Source: Chlamydiales bacterium
GTDB lineage: Bacteria > Chlamydiota > Chlamydiia > Chlamydiales > JAJFMA01
DNA: 64,000 nt
Assembly: GCA_030679955.1 (NCBI GenBank)
Contig: JAUXSF010000039.1
Span: 62,001 to 126,000, forward strand
Direction: 5' to 3'
The position numbers and the translations under genes were made by a program. Positions 43,839 through 57,588 of this stretch are shown here, piece after piece (position 1 is the first letter of the stretch; each line of letters opens with the position of its first letter). The notes beneath the pieces were generated by a model that worked only from the letters and a program-made list of their open reading frames with translations, was not told where the DNA came from and did no database searches.

Positions 43839-43910
43839 GCCCAGATAGCTCAGGGGTAGAGCACTTGCATGGTAAGCAAGCGGTCGTAGGTTCAAGTCCT
43901 ATTCTGGGCA
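43839..43910 (+). tRNA. tRNA-Thr (GGU anticodon)
   Basis: A 72-base cloverleaf. The acceptor stem GCCCAGA pairs with TCTGGGC, the anticodon arm CTTGC-ATGGTAA-GCAAG has anticodon GGT, and the T-arm holds GTTCAAGTC. Discriminator A. CCA is not encoded. It precedes tuf, as in Chlamydia. Confidence 0.95.
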
Positions 43911-43960
43911 GACAGAGAAGTAAGTAGAGTTATAGAGTCAGCCGAATTGGAGGATGCAAT

Positions 43961-45145
43961 ATGGCTAAGCAAACATTCGAACGAAAAAAACCTCACGTAA
44001 ACGTTGGAACTATTGGCCACGTTGACCATGGTAAGACAACGCTGACGGCAGCGATTACGAAGGTTTTAGCAGAAGCGGGCGGCGCAGTTTTCCGTGACTA
44101 CGCGTCGATTGATAATACACCCGAAGAAAAAGCGCGTGGTATCACGATTAACTCCTCTCACGTAGAGTATGAGACAAATAATCGTCACTACGCACACGTC
44201 GACTGCCCTGGGCACGCCGACTACGTCAAAAACATGATTACTGGTGCTGCTCAGATGGACGGAGCAATCCTCGTCGTAGCAGCTACAGACGGTCCTATGC
44301 CTCAGACTCGTGAGCATATCTTGCTCGCACGTCAGATGCAGGTACCTGCAGTAGTCGTATTCTTGAATAAAGTTGATCAAATGGGCGAAGGGGACGAAGA
44401 GCTCCTAGACCTAGTTGAGATGGAACTTCATGAACTATTGGAATCCAAAGGCTACAAAGACACCCCGATTATTCGTGGTTCTGCGTTGAAAGCCCTGGAA
44501 GGTGATGCTGGCCATGTTGCAGCCATTAAGAAATTGATGGAAACTGTTGACAGCTTCATCCCAACACCAGAGCGTGCTGTTGACAAGCCTTTCTTGATGC
44601 CAATTGAAGACGTATTCTCCATCTCTGGCCGTGGTACTGTTGTTACCGGCCGTGTGGAACGTGGTATCATCAAGTTGAACGACAAGCTACAGATCATCGG
44701 TTTGAAGCCTACTAAGGATTCAGTCGCTACTGGTCTTGAAATGTTCAACAAAGTTCTGGACGAAGCACGTGCCGGCGAAAACGTTGGTGTGCTACTCCGT
44801 GGCGTTGAAAAGGATGATGTTGAGCGTGGTATGGTTCTTTGCCATCCAAACTCAGTAACTCCTCACACCGAATTCAAAGGCCCTGTTTACGTGTTAACCA
44901 AAGAAGAAGGCGGCCGTCATAAGCCATTCTTCACCGGTTACCGTCCACAGATCTACATCCGAACAACCGACGTTACCGGTACAGTTGAACTGCCTGCCGG
45001 TGTCGAAATGGTTATGCCAGGGGACAACGTAGAGATCATCGTTAAGTTGATCGCTCCTGTTGCTCTTGAGCTCGGTATGCGCTTCGCTATCCGCGAAGGT
45101 GGCCGTACGATCGGTGCTGGTACCATTTCCGAAATCATTAAATAA
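43961..45145 (+). CDS. tuf: Elongation factor Tu
   Basis: A 394-residue translational GTPase carrying aminoacyl-tRNA to the ribosome. The G1 motif [11 protein letters not shown]3 [12 protein letters not shown] and G4 NKVDQM are all present, followed by beta-barrel domains II and III. Length is normal. GGAGG is well spaced to the ATG. It lies between two tRNA genes in the Chlamydia order. A perfect 10-bp inverted repeat (GAAATCATTA, AA, TAATGATTTC; 45131-45152) spans the stop codon. Confidence 0.98.
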   Translation: MAKQTFERKKPHVNVGTIGHVDHGKTTLTAAITKVLAEAGGAVFRDYASIDNTPEEKARGITINSSHVEYETNNRHYAHVDCPGHADYVKNMITGAAQMDGAILVVAATDGPMPQTREHILLARQMQVPAVVVFLNKVDQMGEGDEELLDLVEMELHELLESKGYKDTPIIRGSALKALEGDAGHVAAIKKLMETVDSFIPTPERAVDKPFLMPIEDVFSISGRGTVVTGRVERGIIKLNDKLQIIGLKPTKDSVATGLEMFNKVLDEARAGENVGVLLRGVEKDDVERGMVLCHPNSVTPHTEFKGPVYVLTKEEGGRHKPFFTGYRPQIYIRTTDVTGTVELPAGVEMVMPGDNVEIIVKLIAPVALELGMRFAIREGGRTIGAGTISEIIK

Positions 45146-45156
45146 TGATTTCGTTG

Positions 45157-45202
45157 GGGACGAACAACCTGACGGGAACGTAAGAACCCGTCAGGTCGTC
45201 CC
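45157..45202 (+). terminator. Hairpin between tuf and tRNA-Trp
   Basis: ACCTGACGGG (45167-45176) pairs perfectly with CCCGTCAGGT (45187-45196), extended by GGGACG and CGTCCC outside. There is no U-run, so it is more likely a processing or attenuation hairpin ahead of tRNA-Trp than a full terminator. Confidence 0.5.
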
Positions 45203-45207
45203 ATTGA

Positions 45208-45280
45208 GGGTGTGTAGCTCAGCTGGTAGAGCAGCGGCCTCCAAAGCCGAAGGTCGGGGGTTCGATCCCCTCCGCACTCG
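45208..45280 (+). tRNA. tRNA-Trp (CCA anticodon)
   Basis: A 73-base cloverleaf with acceptor stem GGGTGTG against CGCACTC (two G-U pairs), D-arm AGCTCAGCTGGTAGAGC, anticodon loop CTCCAAA with CCA, and T-arm GGTTCGATC. The outer anticodon-stem pair is a G-A mismatch. Discriminator G. Lies between tuf and secE as in Chlamydia. Confidence 0.93.
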
Positions 45281-45331
45281 TTGTGCATAGAGAAGCTAAT
45301 AGAGCGAACTGAAACAGGAGCCAACGCGAAG

Positions 45332-45613
45332 ATGGGCCATATAGGAGTAAGTAGCGTGCTTGAGGGAAAGAAAAACGGTAGCGCAAGTGCCCCGGAAGCT
45401 CCCCTTGGAGTGGCTAGTGTGGGCGACTTTATTGGCGGCATGAAAGACGAGCTATCCAAGGTGACTTGGACCAGCCGTGAAGAAATGCAGCTCTATATTA
45501 AAGTAGTAGTACTGTCTACTCTAGTCTTCGGATTAGGTGTGTATGCAGTAGATGTGATTATACAAGGCGTTCTCCATGGATTGAACGCCATAGTACAGTT
45601 TATTGGTGGTTAG
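45332..45613 (+). CDS. secE: Protein translocase subunit SecE
   Basis: A small preprotein-translocase subunit. The start is best placed at ATG 45332 (93 residues), the TTG at 45281 would overlap the tRNA. The C-terminal half has the SecE signature FIGGMKDELSKVTWTSREEM followed by one transmembrane helix (VVVLSTLVFGLGVYAVDVII). It stabilises SecY in the inner membrane. It precedes nusG, as in nearly all bacteria. Confidence 0.95.
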   Translation: MGHIGVSSVLEGKKNGSASAPEAPLGVASVGDFIGGMKDELSKVTWTSREEMQLYIKVVVLSTLVFGLGVYAVDVIIQGVLHGLNAIVQFIGG

Positions 45614-45642
45614 AGCTTGCGAAGCTGAAAAGGGGAACAGGA

Positions 45643-46197
45643 ATGCATAAGTGGTACGTCCTTCAGGTGCTTTCAGCTCAAGAGAAGAAGGTCAAGAAGG
45701 CTCTAGAAGACCATCGAGACATGAAAGGTATGGCTGACCTTATTGAAAAGGTCGTACTTCCAACGGAGCACGTCTCCGAAGTGAAGCGTGGCCAACAGCA
45801 TGTTGTCGAGAAGAAATTGTGGCCCGGATATCTGTTAGTTCGAATGACGTTAAATGATGAATCATGGAGCTACGTCAAGAACACAGCGGGTGTCATAGAC
45901 TTTTTAGGTGGTGATGCACCTACTGCACTTACTGAACGCGAGATCGAGCTAATCATGCAAGACCTCGAAAGTAAGAAGGGTAGAGTCACCGAGAAGCATA
46001 AGTTTCAAGTTGGCGACCGCGTCAAAATTATTGATGGCGTCTTCGTTAACTTCCTTGGCAGTGTTACCGAAGTCTTCCCTGAAAAGGGTCGCTTAAGCGT
46101 AATGGTATCGATTTTTGGTAGGGATACTCGAGTAGATGACCTCGAATTCCTACAAGTCGAAGCCTCTACCGACGATGCTGAAGCAAGTGAAGGCTAG
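45643..46197 (+). CDS. nusG: Transcription termination/antitermination factor NusG
   Basis: A 184-residue NusG. The N-terminal NGN domain begins HKWYVLQVLSAQEKKVKKAL and contains KKLWPGYLLVRM; the C-terminal KOW domain contains FQVGDRVKIIDGVFVNFLGS. It travels with RNA polymerase, suppresses pausing and couples it to Rho or ribosomes. Length is standard and it lies between secE and rplK. Confidence 0.97.
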   Translation: MHKWYVLQVLSAQEKKVKKALEDHRDMKGMADLIEKVVLPTEHVSEVKRGQQHVVEKKLWPGYLLVRMTLNDESWSYVKNTAGVIDFLGGDAPTALTEREIELIMQDLESKKGRVTEKHKFQVGDRVKIIDGVFVNFLGSVTEVFPEKGRLSVMVSIFGRDTRVDDLEFLQVEASTDDAEASEG

Positions 46198-46242
46198 GAA
46201 CTGGCAAGATTGAGATAAGAGATAGTAAGTTAAGAGGAACAG

Positions 46243-46674
46243 ATGGCTAAGAAGAAAGTCTCCAAGATTATTCGCTTGCAGATTCCCGCAGGGAAAGCAA
46301 CGCCAGCACCACCAATCGGACCAGCGCTAGGTGCTGCCGGTTGTAACATTATGGCGTTCTGCAAAGAATATAACGCGAAAACGCAAAGTCAAGCTGGTGA
46401 TATATTACCTGTTATCATCACTGTTTATCAGGATAAATCCTTTACCTTTGTGACTAGGAAGCCTCCTGTGGCTGAGATGTTGAAGAAAGACCTTGGTCTT
46501 GCGAAAGGTTCTGGTGTTCCCAACCGTGATAAGGTTGGCAAAATCACCCGTACCCAAGCTCGTAAGATTGCACAGGATAAGCAAGAGGACATGAATGCTC
46601 GTGACCTCGAAGCAGCAACAAACATCGTCTTAGGCACTGCCAGGTCCATGGGTATCCAGCTTGTTGAAGAATAA
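46243..46674 (+). CDS. rplK: 50S ribosomal protein L11
   Basis: A 143-residue L11. The N-terminal proline-rich [20 protein letters not shown] is characteristic, and the C-terminal RNA-binding domain contains [20 protein letters not shown]. It binds 23S rRNA in the GTPase-associated centre. Follows nusG, with AAGAGGAA ribosome site. Confidence 0.98.
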   Translation: MAKKKVSKIIRLQIPAGKATPAPPIGPALGAAGCNIMAFCKEYNAKTQSQAGDILPVIITVYQDKSFTFVTRKPPVAEMLKKDLGLAKGSGVPNRDKVGKITRTQARKIAQDKQEDMNARDLEAATNIVLGTARSMGIQLVEE

Positions 46675-46691
46675 AGAATTGAGTAGGCGAA

Positions 46692-47390
46692 ATGACTCGA
46701 AGAAGTAAAAGATTACAAGATATTTCCAAGAAGTTAGACTCTGCAAAGGTCTACACTGTGGAGCAAGCTGTGGAGCTGCTGCAAGGCTGCCCCGGCGTTA
46801 AGTTTGATCAGTCTGTCGAGGTCGCTCTGAGGCTGGGTGTCGACCCGCGTAAGTCCGACCAAAACGTACGTGGTACCGTTGCTTTACCGCACGGGACTGG
46901 TAAAACAATGCGCATCGTCGCCTTAGCGCGCGGTGACAAAGTGAAGGAGGCCCTCGATGCTGGCGCTGAACACGCTGGTAACGAAGAGCTCCTAGAGAAG
47001 ATTAACGGTGGCTGGACTGACTTTGACGCTGTTGTGGCTACGCCCGACATGATGCGTGAAGTTGGTAAGCTTGGTAAGGTACTAGGCCCTCGTGGCTTAA
47101 TGCCAACGCCAAAAGCCGGTACGGTGACTACTGACCTCGCTAAAGCTATCGGCGAGCTGAAAGGTGGTAAGATCGAGTTTAAACTTGATCGTCATGGCAT
47201 TATTAATAGTGCTGTGGGCAAACTTTCTTTCGCTGCTGAGAAACTAGTAACGAATATTAAGTCTCTCCTGACCGCAATCACACGTGCCAAACCTTCAAGT
47301 GCAAAAGGGCAATACGTGCGAGCGCTATACCTCTCTTCTACCATGGGGCCGGGTCTCAAGATCGAACTTAAAGACCTCGATGTGGTTTAA
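46692..47390 (+). CDS. rplA: 50S ribosomal protein L1
   Basis: A 232-residue L1, standard length. Conserved [20 protein letters not shown] and [15 protein letters not shown] are present. It binds 23S rRNA at the L1 stalk and in many bacteria represses its own operon. Starts 17 bases after rplK. Confidence 0.98.
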   Translation: MTRRSKRLQDISKKLDSAKVYTVEQAVELLQGCPGVKFDQSVEVALRLGVDPRKSDQNVRGTVALPHGTGKTMRIVALARGDKVKEALDAGAEHAGNEELLEKINGGWTDFDAVVATPDMMREVGKLGKVLGPRGLMPTPKAGTVTTDLAKAIGELKGGKIEFKLDRHGIINSAVGKLSFAAEKLVTNIKSLLTAITRAKPSSAKGQYVRALYLSSTMGPGLKIELKDLDVV

Positions 47391-47405
47391 AGGAGAAAGC
47401 GCAGA

Positions 47406-47969
47406 ATGAGACAGGAAAAACAATTCTTTTTGGACTCGATCCAAGAGCACATCGAGAAAGCTGAAGGCGTAGTGATTTTAAAGTATCACCGCCTAACTGC
47501 TAACTCCGCCAATGACTTTCGTGGTGGTGCAGCAAAGCTAGGGGCCCATATCACTATGGTACCTAAGCGCGTGTTTGTGAAGGGTGCAGCGCAAGCTGGT
47601 CTTACCCTTGACAGACAAGACCTCGAGGGACACATCGGCCTAGTTTTTGCCGATCGCGATCCTCTCGAAGTTGCTAAGTTTGTAGTTAAGTATGGAGAAG
47701 AAGCTGAGAAGGTTGTCGAGATTCTCGGCGGTCGTTTCGAAGGCAAGATGTACAACGCTGCCGATATGGTGAAGTTGTCACAATTGCCATCGTTGCCAGA
47801 GATGCGCTCTCAGTTCCTTAGCGTTCTCGAAGCACCGCTATCGCAGACACTCGCTACAATGGAAGCGATTCTCTGCAGCGTTATCCACTGCTTAGAAAAC
47901 AAAGCACAGCAAAGCGGCCAACAAGAAAGCCAGCCCGAAAGCGAGCAAGATGGCGAGAGTCAACAATAA
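47406..47969 (+). CDS. rplJ: 50S ribosomal protein L10
   Basis: A 187-residue L10. The N-terminal RNA-binding domain includes VVILKYHRLTANSANDFRG and TMVPKRVFVKGA; the C-terminal helix is extended with a Gln/Glu/Ser-rich tail (QQSGQQESQPESEQ), longer than in many bacteria. It anchors L7/L12 dimers to the stalk. AGGAGA ribosome site. Confidence 0.96.
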   Translation: MRQEKQFFLDSIQEHIEKAEGVVILKYHRLTANSANDFRGGAAKLGAHITMVPKRVFVKGAAQAGLTLDRQDLEGHIGLVFADRDPLEVAKFVVKYGEEAEKVVEILGGRFEGKMYNAADMVKLSQLPSLPEMRSQFLSVLEAPLSQTLATMEAILCSVIHCLENKAQQSGQQESQPESEQDGESQQ

Positions 47970-48000
47970 ATTTATAAGATGCAATTTGTGAGGTAGTACC

Positions 48001-48387
48001 GTGAGCAAACAAACAATTGAAAATCTACGTGATGAACTCAGCAAGCTGACTGTTCTAGAGATGTCCGAACTGAAGACTATGCTAGAAGAGACATGGGGCG
48101 TTAAAGCTGCTGCTGCAGCTCCTGCTTTCATGGCCGCAGCTCCTGCTGCTGCTGCTGCTGAAGAGTCAACTGATTTCCAAGTTACACTCAAAGAAGCTCC
48201 TGCTGATAAGAAGATCGGAGTCATTAAGGTTATCCGCGAGATCACCGGCCTCGGTCTAAAAGAAGCTAAGGACCTCGTTGAGGCGGCTCCTAAAGTCGTT
48301 AAGGAGTCTGCACCTAAGGCTGAAGCTGAAGAGATCAAGAAGAAGCTTGAAGCCGCTGGCGCACAAGTACAGTTGAAAGGTCTATAG
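48001..48387 (+). CDS. rplL: 50S ribosomal protein L7/L12
   Basis: A 128-residue stalk protein with GTG start. The N-terminal dimerisation helix, an Ala-rich hinge (about residues 37-56) and the C-terminal factor-binding domain with [20 protein letters not shown] are all typical. Follows rplJ by 31 bases. Confidence 0.97.
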   Translation: MSKQTIENLRDELSKLTVLEMSELKTMLEETWGVKAAAAAPAFMAAAPAAAAAEESTDFQVTLKEAPADKKIGVIKVIREITGLGLKEAKDLVEAAPKVVKESAPKAEAEEIKKKLEAAGAQVQLKGL

Positions 48388-48410
48388 ACCGCGATTCGAT
48401 CGCAACACCA

Positions 48411-48455
48411 ACCTAGGATGATATGCGGGCAGTAATGCTTGTGTTTCATCCTGGG
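48411..48455 (+). promoter_or_regulatory. Hairpin in the rplL-rpoB gap
   Basis: CCTAGGATGA (48411-48420) pairs with TCATCCTGGG (48446-48455), a 10-bp stem with one G-U pair, in the 160-base rplL-rpoB space. Similar hairpins control the ribosomal protein to polymerase ratio by attenuation or RNase processing in other bacteria; the role here is inferred. Confidence 0.45.
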
Positions 48456-48547
48456 ATTGCTTGTATTTACGGATAGGTAGACTGTTTTCCTTCTAACGAA
48501 GATTGGTCCTATCGAACCTCATGCCAACCCAGATCAGGGAGTCCTAC

Positions 48548-52318
<3,771 letters not shown>

Positions 52319-52324
52319 ATGCAT

Positions 52325-52348
52325 AGACGGCGCCGTTAGGCGCCGTCT
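52325..52348 (+). promoter_or_regulatory. Perfect hairpin between rpoB and rpoC
   Basis: AGACGGCGCC, GTTA loop, GGCGCCGTCT form a perfect 10-bp GC-rich stem seven bases after the rpoB stop. There is no U-run, so it probably stabilises or processes the rpoB mRNA rather than ending transcription. Confidence 0.5.
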
Positions 52349-52403
52349 CACTTCTATTAGGCTTGCATAGAGTTGCCATTAAAGCTTTTGGGCAGGAGAT
52401 AGC

Positions 52404-55400
52404 ATGTACGATCGTGAAGATCAGGAAAGTTCCCAGTTCGACCAAATATCCATCCGTATCGCTTCGGATGATGTGATTCGTAACAAGTGGTCTCGTGGCG
52501 AGATTAAAAAGCCTGAGACTATTAATTACCGAACCTTTAAACCGGAAAAAGGCGGTCTTTTCTGCGAGAAAATTTTTGGTCCAACTAAGGACTGGGAATG
52601 CGCTTGCGGAAAATATAAGAAGATTAAACACAAGGGTATCGTCTGTGACCGTTGTGGCGTCGAGGTTACATTGTCTAAGGTTCGTCGTGAGCGTATGGCT
52701 CACATCGACTTGGCGGTTCCTGTCGTCCATATTTGGTTCTTCAAGACTATGCCATCCCGTATCGGTAACGTCTTAGGTATGTCCTCGACAGACCTAGAAC
52801 GCGTTATCTATTACGAAGAATATGTCGTTATCAATCCCGGTCAAACTGATCTTGAGAAGAAACAACTTTTGAATGACGCCGAATTGCGCGATGCTCAAGA
52901 GAAGTGGGGACGTGATGGATTTATAGCTAAGATGGGTGGTGAAGCCATCCGTGAGCTACTAGAATCTGAAGACCTAACAGGTTTGTTGCTCGACCTTAAG
53001 GACAAACTGCGCAAGACTAAATCGCAGCAAGCGCGTATGAAGCTTGCTAAGCGTTTAAAAATTGTCGAAGGCTTTGTTACTTCTGGCAATAATCCTGGCT
53101 GGATGGTGATGTCTGCAGTTCCAGTGATTCCACCGGACCTACGTCCTTTGGTACCATTGGATGGCGGACGCTTCGCGACATCGGACCTAAACGATCTGTA
53201 CCGTCGCGTTATCAACCGTAACAACCGTCTGAAAGCTATCCTCAAGCTAAAGACTCCTGAAGTTATCGTTCGTAACGAAAAGAGGATGCTGCAAGAGGCT
53301 GTCGATGCGTTGTTTGACAACGGTCGTCACGGTCATCCTGTTATGGGAGCTGGCAACAGACCTCTGAAGTCGCTATCTGAAATGCTAAAAGGTAAGCAGG
53401 GCCGCTTCCGTCAGAACTTGCTCGGTAAACGTGTAGACTACTCTGGTCGTTCCGTTATCGTTGTCGGTCCGGAGCTAAAGCTGAATCAGTGCGGTTTGCC
53501 TAAGTTGATGGCGTTGGAGCTATTCGAGCCATTTATTGTTAAGCGTTTGAAAGACCTAGGTTATGTTTACACCATTCGTAGCGCCAAGAAGATGATTCAG
53601 CGGCATGCTCCGGAAGTGTGGGACGTTCTTGATGACATCATTAAAGGTCATCCGGTTCTTCTAAACCGAGCGCCTACTTTGCACCGTTTGGGTATCCAGG
53701 CATTTGAGCCTATACTCATCGAAGGTAAAGCGATTCGTATTCACCCGCTAGTTTGCGCAGCGTTCAACGCCGACTTTGACGGTGACCAGATGGCCGTTTA
53801 CGTGCCTCTGTCCATCGAAGCGCAGTTGGAAGCTAAGTTATTGATGATGGCTCCAGATAACATTTTCTTACCATCTTCCGGTAAGCCTGTGGCTGTGCCT
53901 TCTCAGGATATGACTTTGGGCTTGTATTACCTAATGCACGACCCCATTTACAATCCTGAAGAGCATGGCGGCAAGATCCGTGTCTTCCGCGACATGGCCG
54001 AGGTGCTTCTAGCACTTAGTTCCGGCGTATCGTTTGTAAAAGAAGATATGGAGAAAGCCAAGACACGCAAGAAGGGTGGCGGCGTAGAGACATATGTTGG
54101 TCGCGGAATTAAGCTGCACGAACTTATTAAGGTTCGTACTCCAGCTGGTATTATTACCACGACTCCTGGTCGCGTTATTTTTAACACGATTGTTCCGCCT
54201 GAGCTCGGCTTCCAGAACTACAACATGCCGAAGAAGAAAGTTAGCGAACTCGTTATGCAGTGCTACAAAAAAGTAGGACTGGAGGCGACAGTACGCTTCT
54301 TGGATAACCTAAAAGCTCTAGGCTTCAGCGAAGCGACTAAGGCAGCGGTTTCCATGGGTGTGAAGGACGTTTACATTCCACAAAGCAAGCCAAGGATCTT
54401 GGAAGAGGCCTACAAGCGTGTGGGATTGGTTCGTAAGCAGTACGAAGACGGTATTATCACTGACGGTGAGAGATCATCTAAGACGATTAGTATTTGGACT
54501 GAAGTTTCTGAAACTCTGTCTGATGAGCTTTTGACACTTATTAGCCAAGTACGTGACGGCGAACTGAACCCGTTGTTTGTTATGATGGACTCCGGCGCTC
54601 GTGGTAACAAAACACAGATGCGTCAGTTGGGTGCTCAGCGTGGTTTGATGGCTAAGCCATCGGGTGAGATTATTGAATCACCAATTACCGCTAACTTCCG
54701 CGAGGGATTGACGGTTCTTGAGTACTTCATCTCCTCTCACGGTGCGCGTAAGGGTCTTGCCGATACCGCCCTAAAAACTGCTGACTCCGGTTACTTGACT
54801 CGACGTTTGGTTGACGTTGCTCAAGACGTTATTACCACTGAGCCTGATTGCGGTACATTGAATGGTATTGAAGTTTCGGCCATTAAACAAGGCCAAGAGG
54901 AACTTCTGCCATTGAAAGATCGTATCTTTGGCCGAACTGTTTGTGAAGATATGTACCAGCCTGGCGACAAGACTAAGCTCTTGGCCAAGGTGGGCGATGT
55001 CTTGAATATTCAGCAAGCTGAAGCAATCGATGATGCCGGTATTGAAAGCGTTCGTATCCGCTCTGTATTGACATGCGAAACTCAGCGCGGTATCTGCGCT
55101 AAGTGCTACGGCATTAACCTGGCTAACGGTAGACACGTCAGCATGGGTGAAGCAGTTGGTACTATCGCTGCTCAGTCCATCGGTGAACCTGGTACTCAGT
55201 TGACGATGCGTACGTTCCACTTGGGTGGTATCGCTGCTATGACCTTGAGCCCTGAAATCGAATCCGAACACGCTGGTCTGGTTATCTACACCGGTCTGCG
55301 CACTGTTCGTAACGAAGAGGGTGTCTGGATCGCCTTGAATAAAAATGGCGCTCTAAACATCGTTAAGGACGAAGGTCGAAGCATTGAAGAGTACAAGCGT

Positions 55401-56585
55401 CTGCTCAGCACTAACTCGCTGGAAGCGCTACAGACTTTCACCCTTGAATTGGGAACACGTATCCTCGTTGAAGATGGCGCTAAAGTGAAGAAAGGCCAGA
55501 AGATCGCCGAGTGGGAACAGCACAACGTTCCAATTATCTGCGATCGCCCTGGTTATGTGAAGTATGAAGACCTCGTAGAAGGCATCTCAACAGAGAAAGA
55601 CGTTAACAAGCAAACCGGTATGACCGAGTTGCTCGTTAAGCAGCACCGTGGCGAGTTGCACCCGCAGATCGCTATCTATGCTGACGCTAACTTTAAAGAA
55701 CTGGTTGGTACCTATCCATTGCCTGCACAGGCCATTATCTCTGTGCAAGAAGGTCAGTACGCTACAGCCGGTATCTTGTTGGCTCGTCTACCACGCGGCG
55801 CGATTAAGACAAAGGACATCACGGGCGGTTTGCCCCGAGTTGCTGAGTTGTTTGAAGCGCGTAAGCCACGTGATTCTGCTGAAATCGCTAAGATCGACGG
55901 TGTTGTCGACTTCCGTGGCGTCCAGAAGAACAAGCGTATCGTTGTCGTACGTGACGAAGTATCGGGTATGGAAGAGGAACACCTCATTCCGCACACGAAA
56001 CACGTCGTTGTACAGCGCGGTGACCACGTTGTAAAAGGTCAGCAGTTGACTGACGGCTTGGTTATCCCACACGAAATCTTGGAAGTCTGCGGTGTCCGCG
56101 AGCTGCAAAAGTACCTCGTGAACCAAGTTCAAGAGGTTTATCGTCTGCAGGGTGTTGACATCAACGACAAGCATATCGAGATCATCGTGCGTCAGATGTT
56201 GAAAAAGGTCCGTGTTGTAGATCCAGGCGATACCAGCCTGCTATTCGGCGAAGAAGTCGACAAGAAGGAATTCCACCTGGAAAACCTCAAAGTCGCAGCC
56301 GAAGGCGGCAAGGCAGCGGTGGCTACCCCGGTCTTGTTGGGTATCACCAAGGCGTCCTTGAGTACTGACTCCTTCATCTCAGCGGCATCCTTCCAGGATA
56401 CAACACGTATCTTAACGGAAGCTGCATGCTGTGGTAAGGTCGACCACTTAATGGGCTTTAAAGAGAACGTCTGCTTGGGACACATCATCCCTGGCGGTAC
56501 AGGCTTTGAGCACCATAAGCGCGTCAAGAAGTTTGTGGACGCAGAGCGTGAAGAAGAACTCATCTTTGACTTCATCGGTCAGTAG
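52404..56585 (+). CDS. rpoC: RNA polymerase subunit beta'
   Basis: A 1,393-residue catalytic subunit. The N-terminal zinc site ([20 protein letters not shown]), the active-site [16 protein letters not shown] and the second zinc site ([13 protein letters not shown]) are intact. Sequence runs almost residue for residue with Chlamydia RpoC. CAGGAGA precedes the ATG. A strong terminator follows. Confidence 0.99.
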   Translation: MYDREDQESSQFDQISIRIASDDVIRNKWSRGEIKKPETINYRTFKPEKGGLFCEKIFGPTKDWECACGKYKKIKHKGIVCDRCGVEVTLSKVRRERMAHIDLAVPVVHIWFFKTMPSRIGNVLGMSSTDLERVIYYEEYVVINPGQTDLEKKQLLNDAELRDAQEKWGRDGFIAKMGGEAIRELLESEDLTGLLLDLKDKLRKTKSQQARMKLAKRLKIVEGFVTSGNNPGWMVMSAVPVIPPDLRPLVPLDGGRFATSDLNDLYRRVINRNNRLKAILKLKTPEVIVRNEKRMLQEAVDALFDNGRHGHPVMGAGNRPLKSLSEMLKGKQGRFRQNLLGKRVDYSGRSVIVVGPELKLNQCGLPKLMALELFEPFIVKRLKDLGYVYTIRSAKKMIQRHAPEVWDVLDDIIKGHPVLLNRAPTLHRLGIQAFEPILIEGKAIRIHPLVCAAFNADFDGDQMAVYVPLSIEAQLEAKLLMMAPDNIFLPSSGKPVAVPSQDMTLGLYYLMHDPIYNPEEHGGKIRVFRDMAEVLLALSSGVSFVKEDMEKAKTRKKGGGVETYVGRGIKLHELIKVRTPAGIITTTPGRVIFNTIVPPELGFQNYNMPKKKVSELVMQCYKKVGLEATVRFLDNLKALGFSEATKAAVSMGVKDVYIPQSKPRILEEAYKRVGLVRKQYEDGIITDGERSSKTISIWTEVSETLSDELLTLISQVRDGELNPLFVMMDSGARGNKTQMRQLGAQRGLMAKPSGEIIESPITANFREGLTVLEYFISSHGARKGLADTALKTADSGYLTRRLVDVAQDVITTEPDCGTLNGIEVSAIKQGQEELLPLKDRIFGRTVCEDMYQPGDKTKLLAKVGDVLNIQQAEAIDDAGIESVRIRSVLTCETQRGICAKCYGINLANGRHVSMGEAVGTIAAQSIGEPGTQLTMRTFHLGGIAAMTLSPEIESEHAGLVIYTGLRTVRNEEGVWIALNKNGALNIVKDEGRSIEEYKRLLSTNSLEALQTFTLELGTRILVEDGAKVKKGQKIAEWEQHNVPIICDRPGYVKYEDLVEGISTEKDVNKQTGMTELLVKQHRGELHPQIAIYADANFKELVGTYPLPAQAIISVQEGQYATAGILLARLPRGAIKTKDITGGLPRVAELFEARKPRDSAEIAKIDGVVDFRGVQKNKRIVVVRDEVSGMEEEHLIPHTKHVVVQRGDHVVKGQQLTDGLVIPHEILEVCGVRELQKYLVNQVQEVYRLQGVDINDKHIEIIVRQMLKKVRVVDPGDTSLLFGEEVDKKEFHLENLKVAAEGGKAAVATPVLLGITKASLSTDSFISAASFQDTTRILTEAACCGKVDHLMGFKENVCLGHIIPGGTGFEHHKRVKKFVDAEREEELIFDFIGQ

Positions 56586-56597
56586 ACCGTCGTTAAT

Positions 56598-56628
56598 AAA
56601 GCCCCGCGAAAGCGGGGCTTTTTTTTTG
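56598..56628 (+). terminator. Strong intrinsic terminator of the rpo operon
   Basis: AAAGCCCCGC, GAAA loop, GCGGGGCTTT followed by TTTTTTT. A perfect 10-bp GC-rich stem with a tetraloop and U-run, 13 bases after the rpoC stop. Confidence 0.95.
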
Positions 56629-56636
56629 TCTCTGCA

Positions 56637-57124
56637 TGGACTGAATGGACTAAGTGGACTAAGTGGACGTTGTGGACAAAAGTTAATCGTCCACTAACGC
56701 GGGTGTTTTTCTTAGCCCAGCCCCCTTGTTCACTGTGTAATAACGACTTCTGTAATTACCTACAGGGACACGATATACTTTCGTTTCGGGTTCAGCCGTC
56801 AGGTTTCCTCCAGTATTGGTCAGACAAAAGCGATTCCGTTTATCATGATATCCGATTTTAGTTCGGGTATATTTTCCAAAATCCCTCTGGCTATCCTGTA
56901 CACCGCAAGTGCTTTTCCACAAATTATTGGAAAGATTTAATCAGCTCCGCATTGAGCGAATATGATGACAATTTTCAAAATAGAGAAGTGAAAGAGGTTA
57001 TTGCTAATAATGTTATAGAAGATGACGTTTGCGACAAAATTAAGTATGTGGCGATCAAAAAAAATAATGGTTTTTTTAGCGAGATCCTCTAGTGGCATTC
57101 AGTCCACTTCGTCCACAAAGTCCA
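56637..57124. repeat. Inverted 9-bp repeat arrays bracketing decayed sequence
   Basis: The 651-base gap between rpoC and the DUF1653 gene holds five tandem 9-mers at 56637-56681 (TGGACTGAA, TGGACTAAG twice, TGGACGTTG, TGGACAAAA). Three inverted units lie at 57098-57124 (reverse of TGGACTGAA, TGGACGAAG, TGGACTTTG). Between them a plus-strand frame reads convincingly only in its second half (YWKDLISSALSEYDDNFQNR to FFSEIL, about 56,920-57,091) and has a TAG in its path, suggesting a broken gene. I cannot name it. Confidence 0.55.
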
Positions 57125-57236
57125 GTTGTGGGGCTGGCAGAGCAGGCAAGGCCTAATATAAAATTTGATTTGCAGATAGAGATGGCCATTTGGTATGTTG
57201 CATGATCCTAAATGATCCAACAAACTGGATGGCTAT

Positions 57237-57515
57237 ATGTTAACGGCAACCTTAGATGAAAAGAAACTAATCGAGCAAGTTCCTGTTGGCTGTATTGTAG
57301 AGCACTACAAAGGCAAACGAATGAAGGTTTTAGCTGTTGCTCGTCATACCGAGGACGACTCGTTATACGTCGTTTACCAAAAGCTTTATAACTGCGAGAA
57401 ATTTGGTGATCGAGCAGTAGTGATTCGTCCTTTGGTAATGTTTTTGGAAAACGTTACGATTAATGGTAAAGAAGTGCCGCGCTTCTCAGTGGTCCAAGAG
57501 CGCGCCTGCTGTTAG
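57237..57515 (+). CDS. DUF1653 protein
   Basis: A 92-residue small protein. It matches the DUF1653 layout: GCIVEHYKGKRMKVLAVARH, then LYVVYQKLYN, and a final IRPLVMFLENVTINGKEVPR. The family is widespread and of unknown function. The gene stands alone with its own start but no strong ribosome site. Convergent with the LRR gene downstream. Length is slightly above the usual 65-80 residues owing to the N-terminus. Confidence 0.85.
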   Translation: MLTATLDEKKLIEQVPVGCIVEHYKGKRMKVLAVARHTEDDSLYVVYQKLYNCEKFGDRAVVIRPLVMFLENVTINGKEVPRFSVVQERACC

Positions 57516-57588
57516 CCTAGATAGCTAATGGGGCCTATTGCCTGGGCTGGGAGCTGCGCCGCATCCAGCCTAGGCAAAGCGCACTTAC

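Noticed and set aside
45281-45331. Extended SecE start at 45281
   Set aside because: It would begin at the base directly after the tRNA-Trp discriminator, adding 17 residues not expected in SecE.
56683-56922. Minus-strand 79-codon frame after rpoC
   Set aside because: It overlaps the 9-bp repeat at its end and a competing plus-strand frame; neither is convincing as an intact gene.
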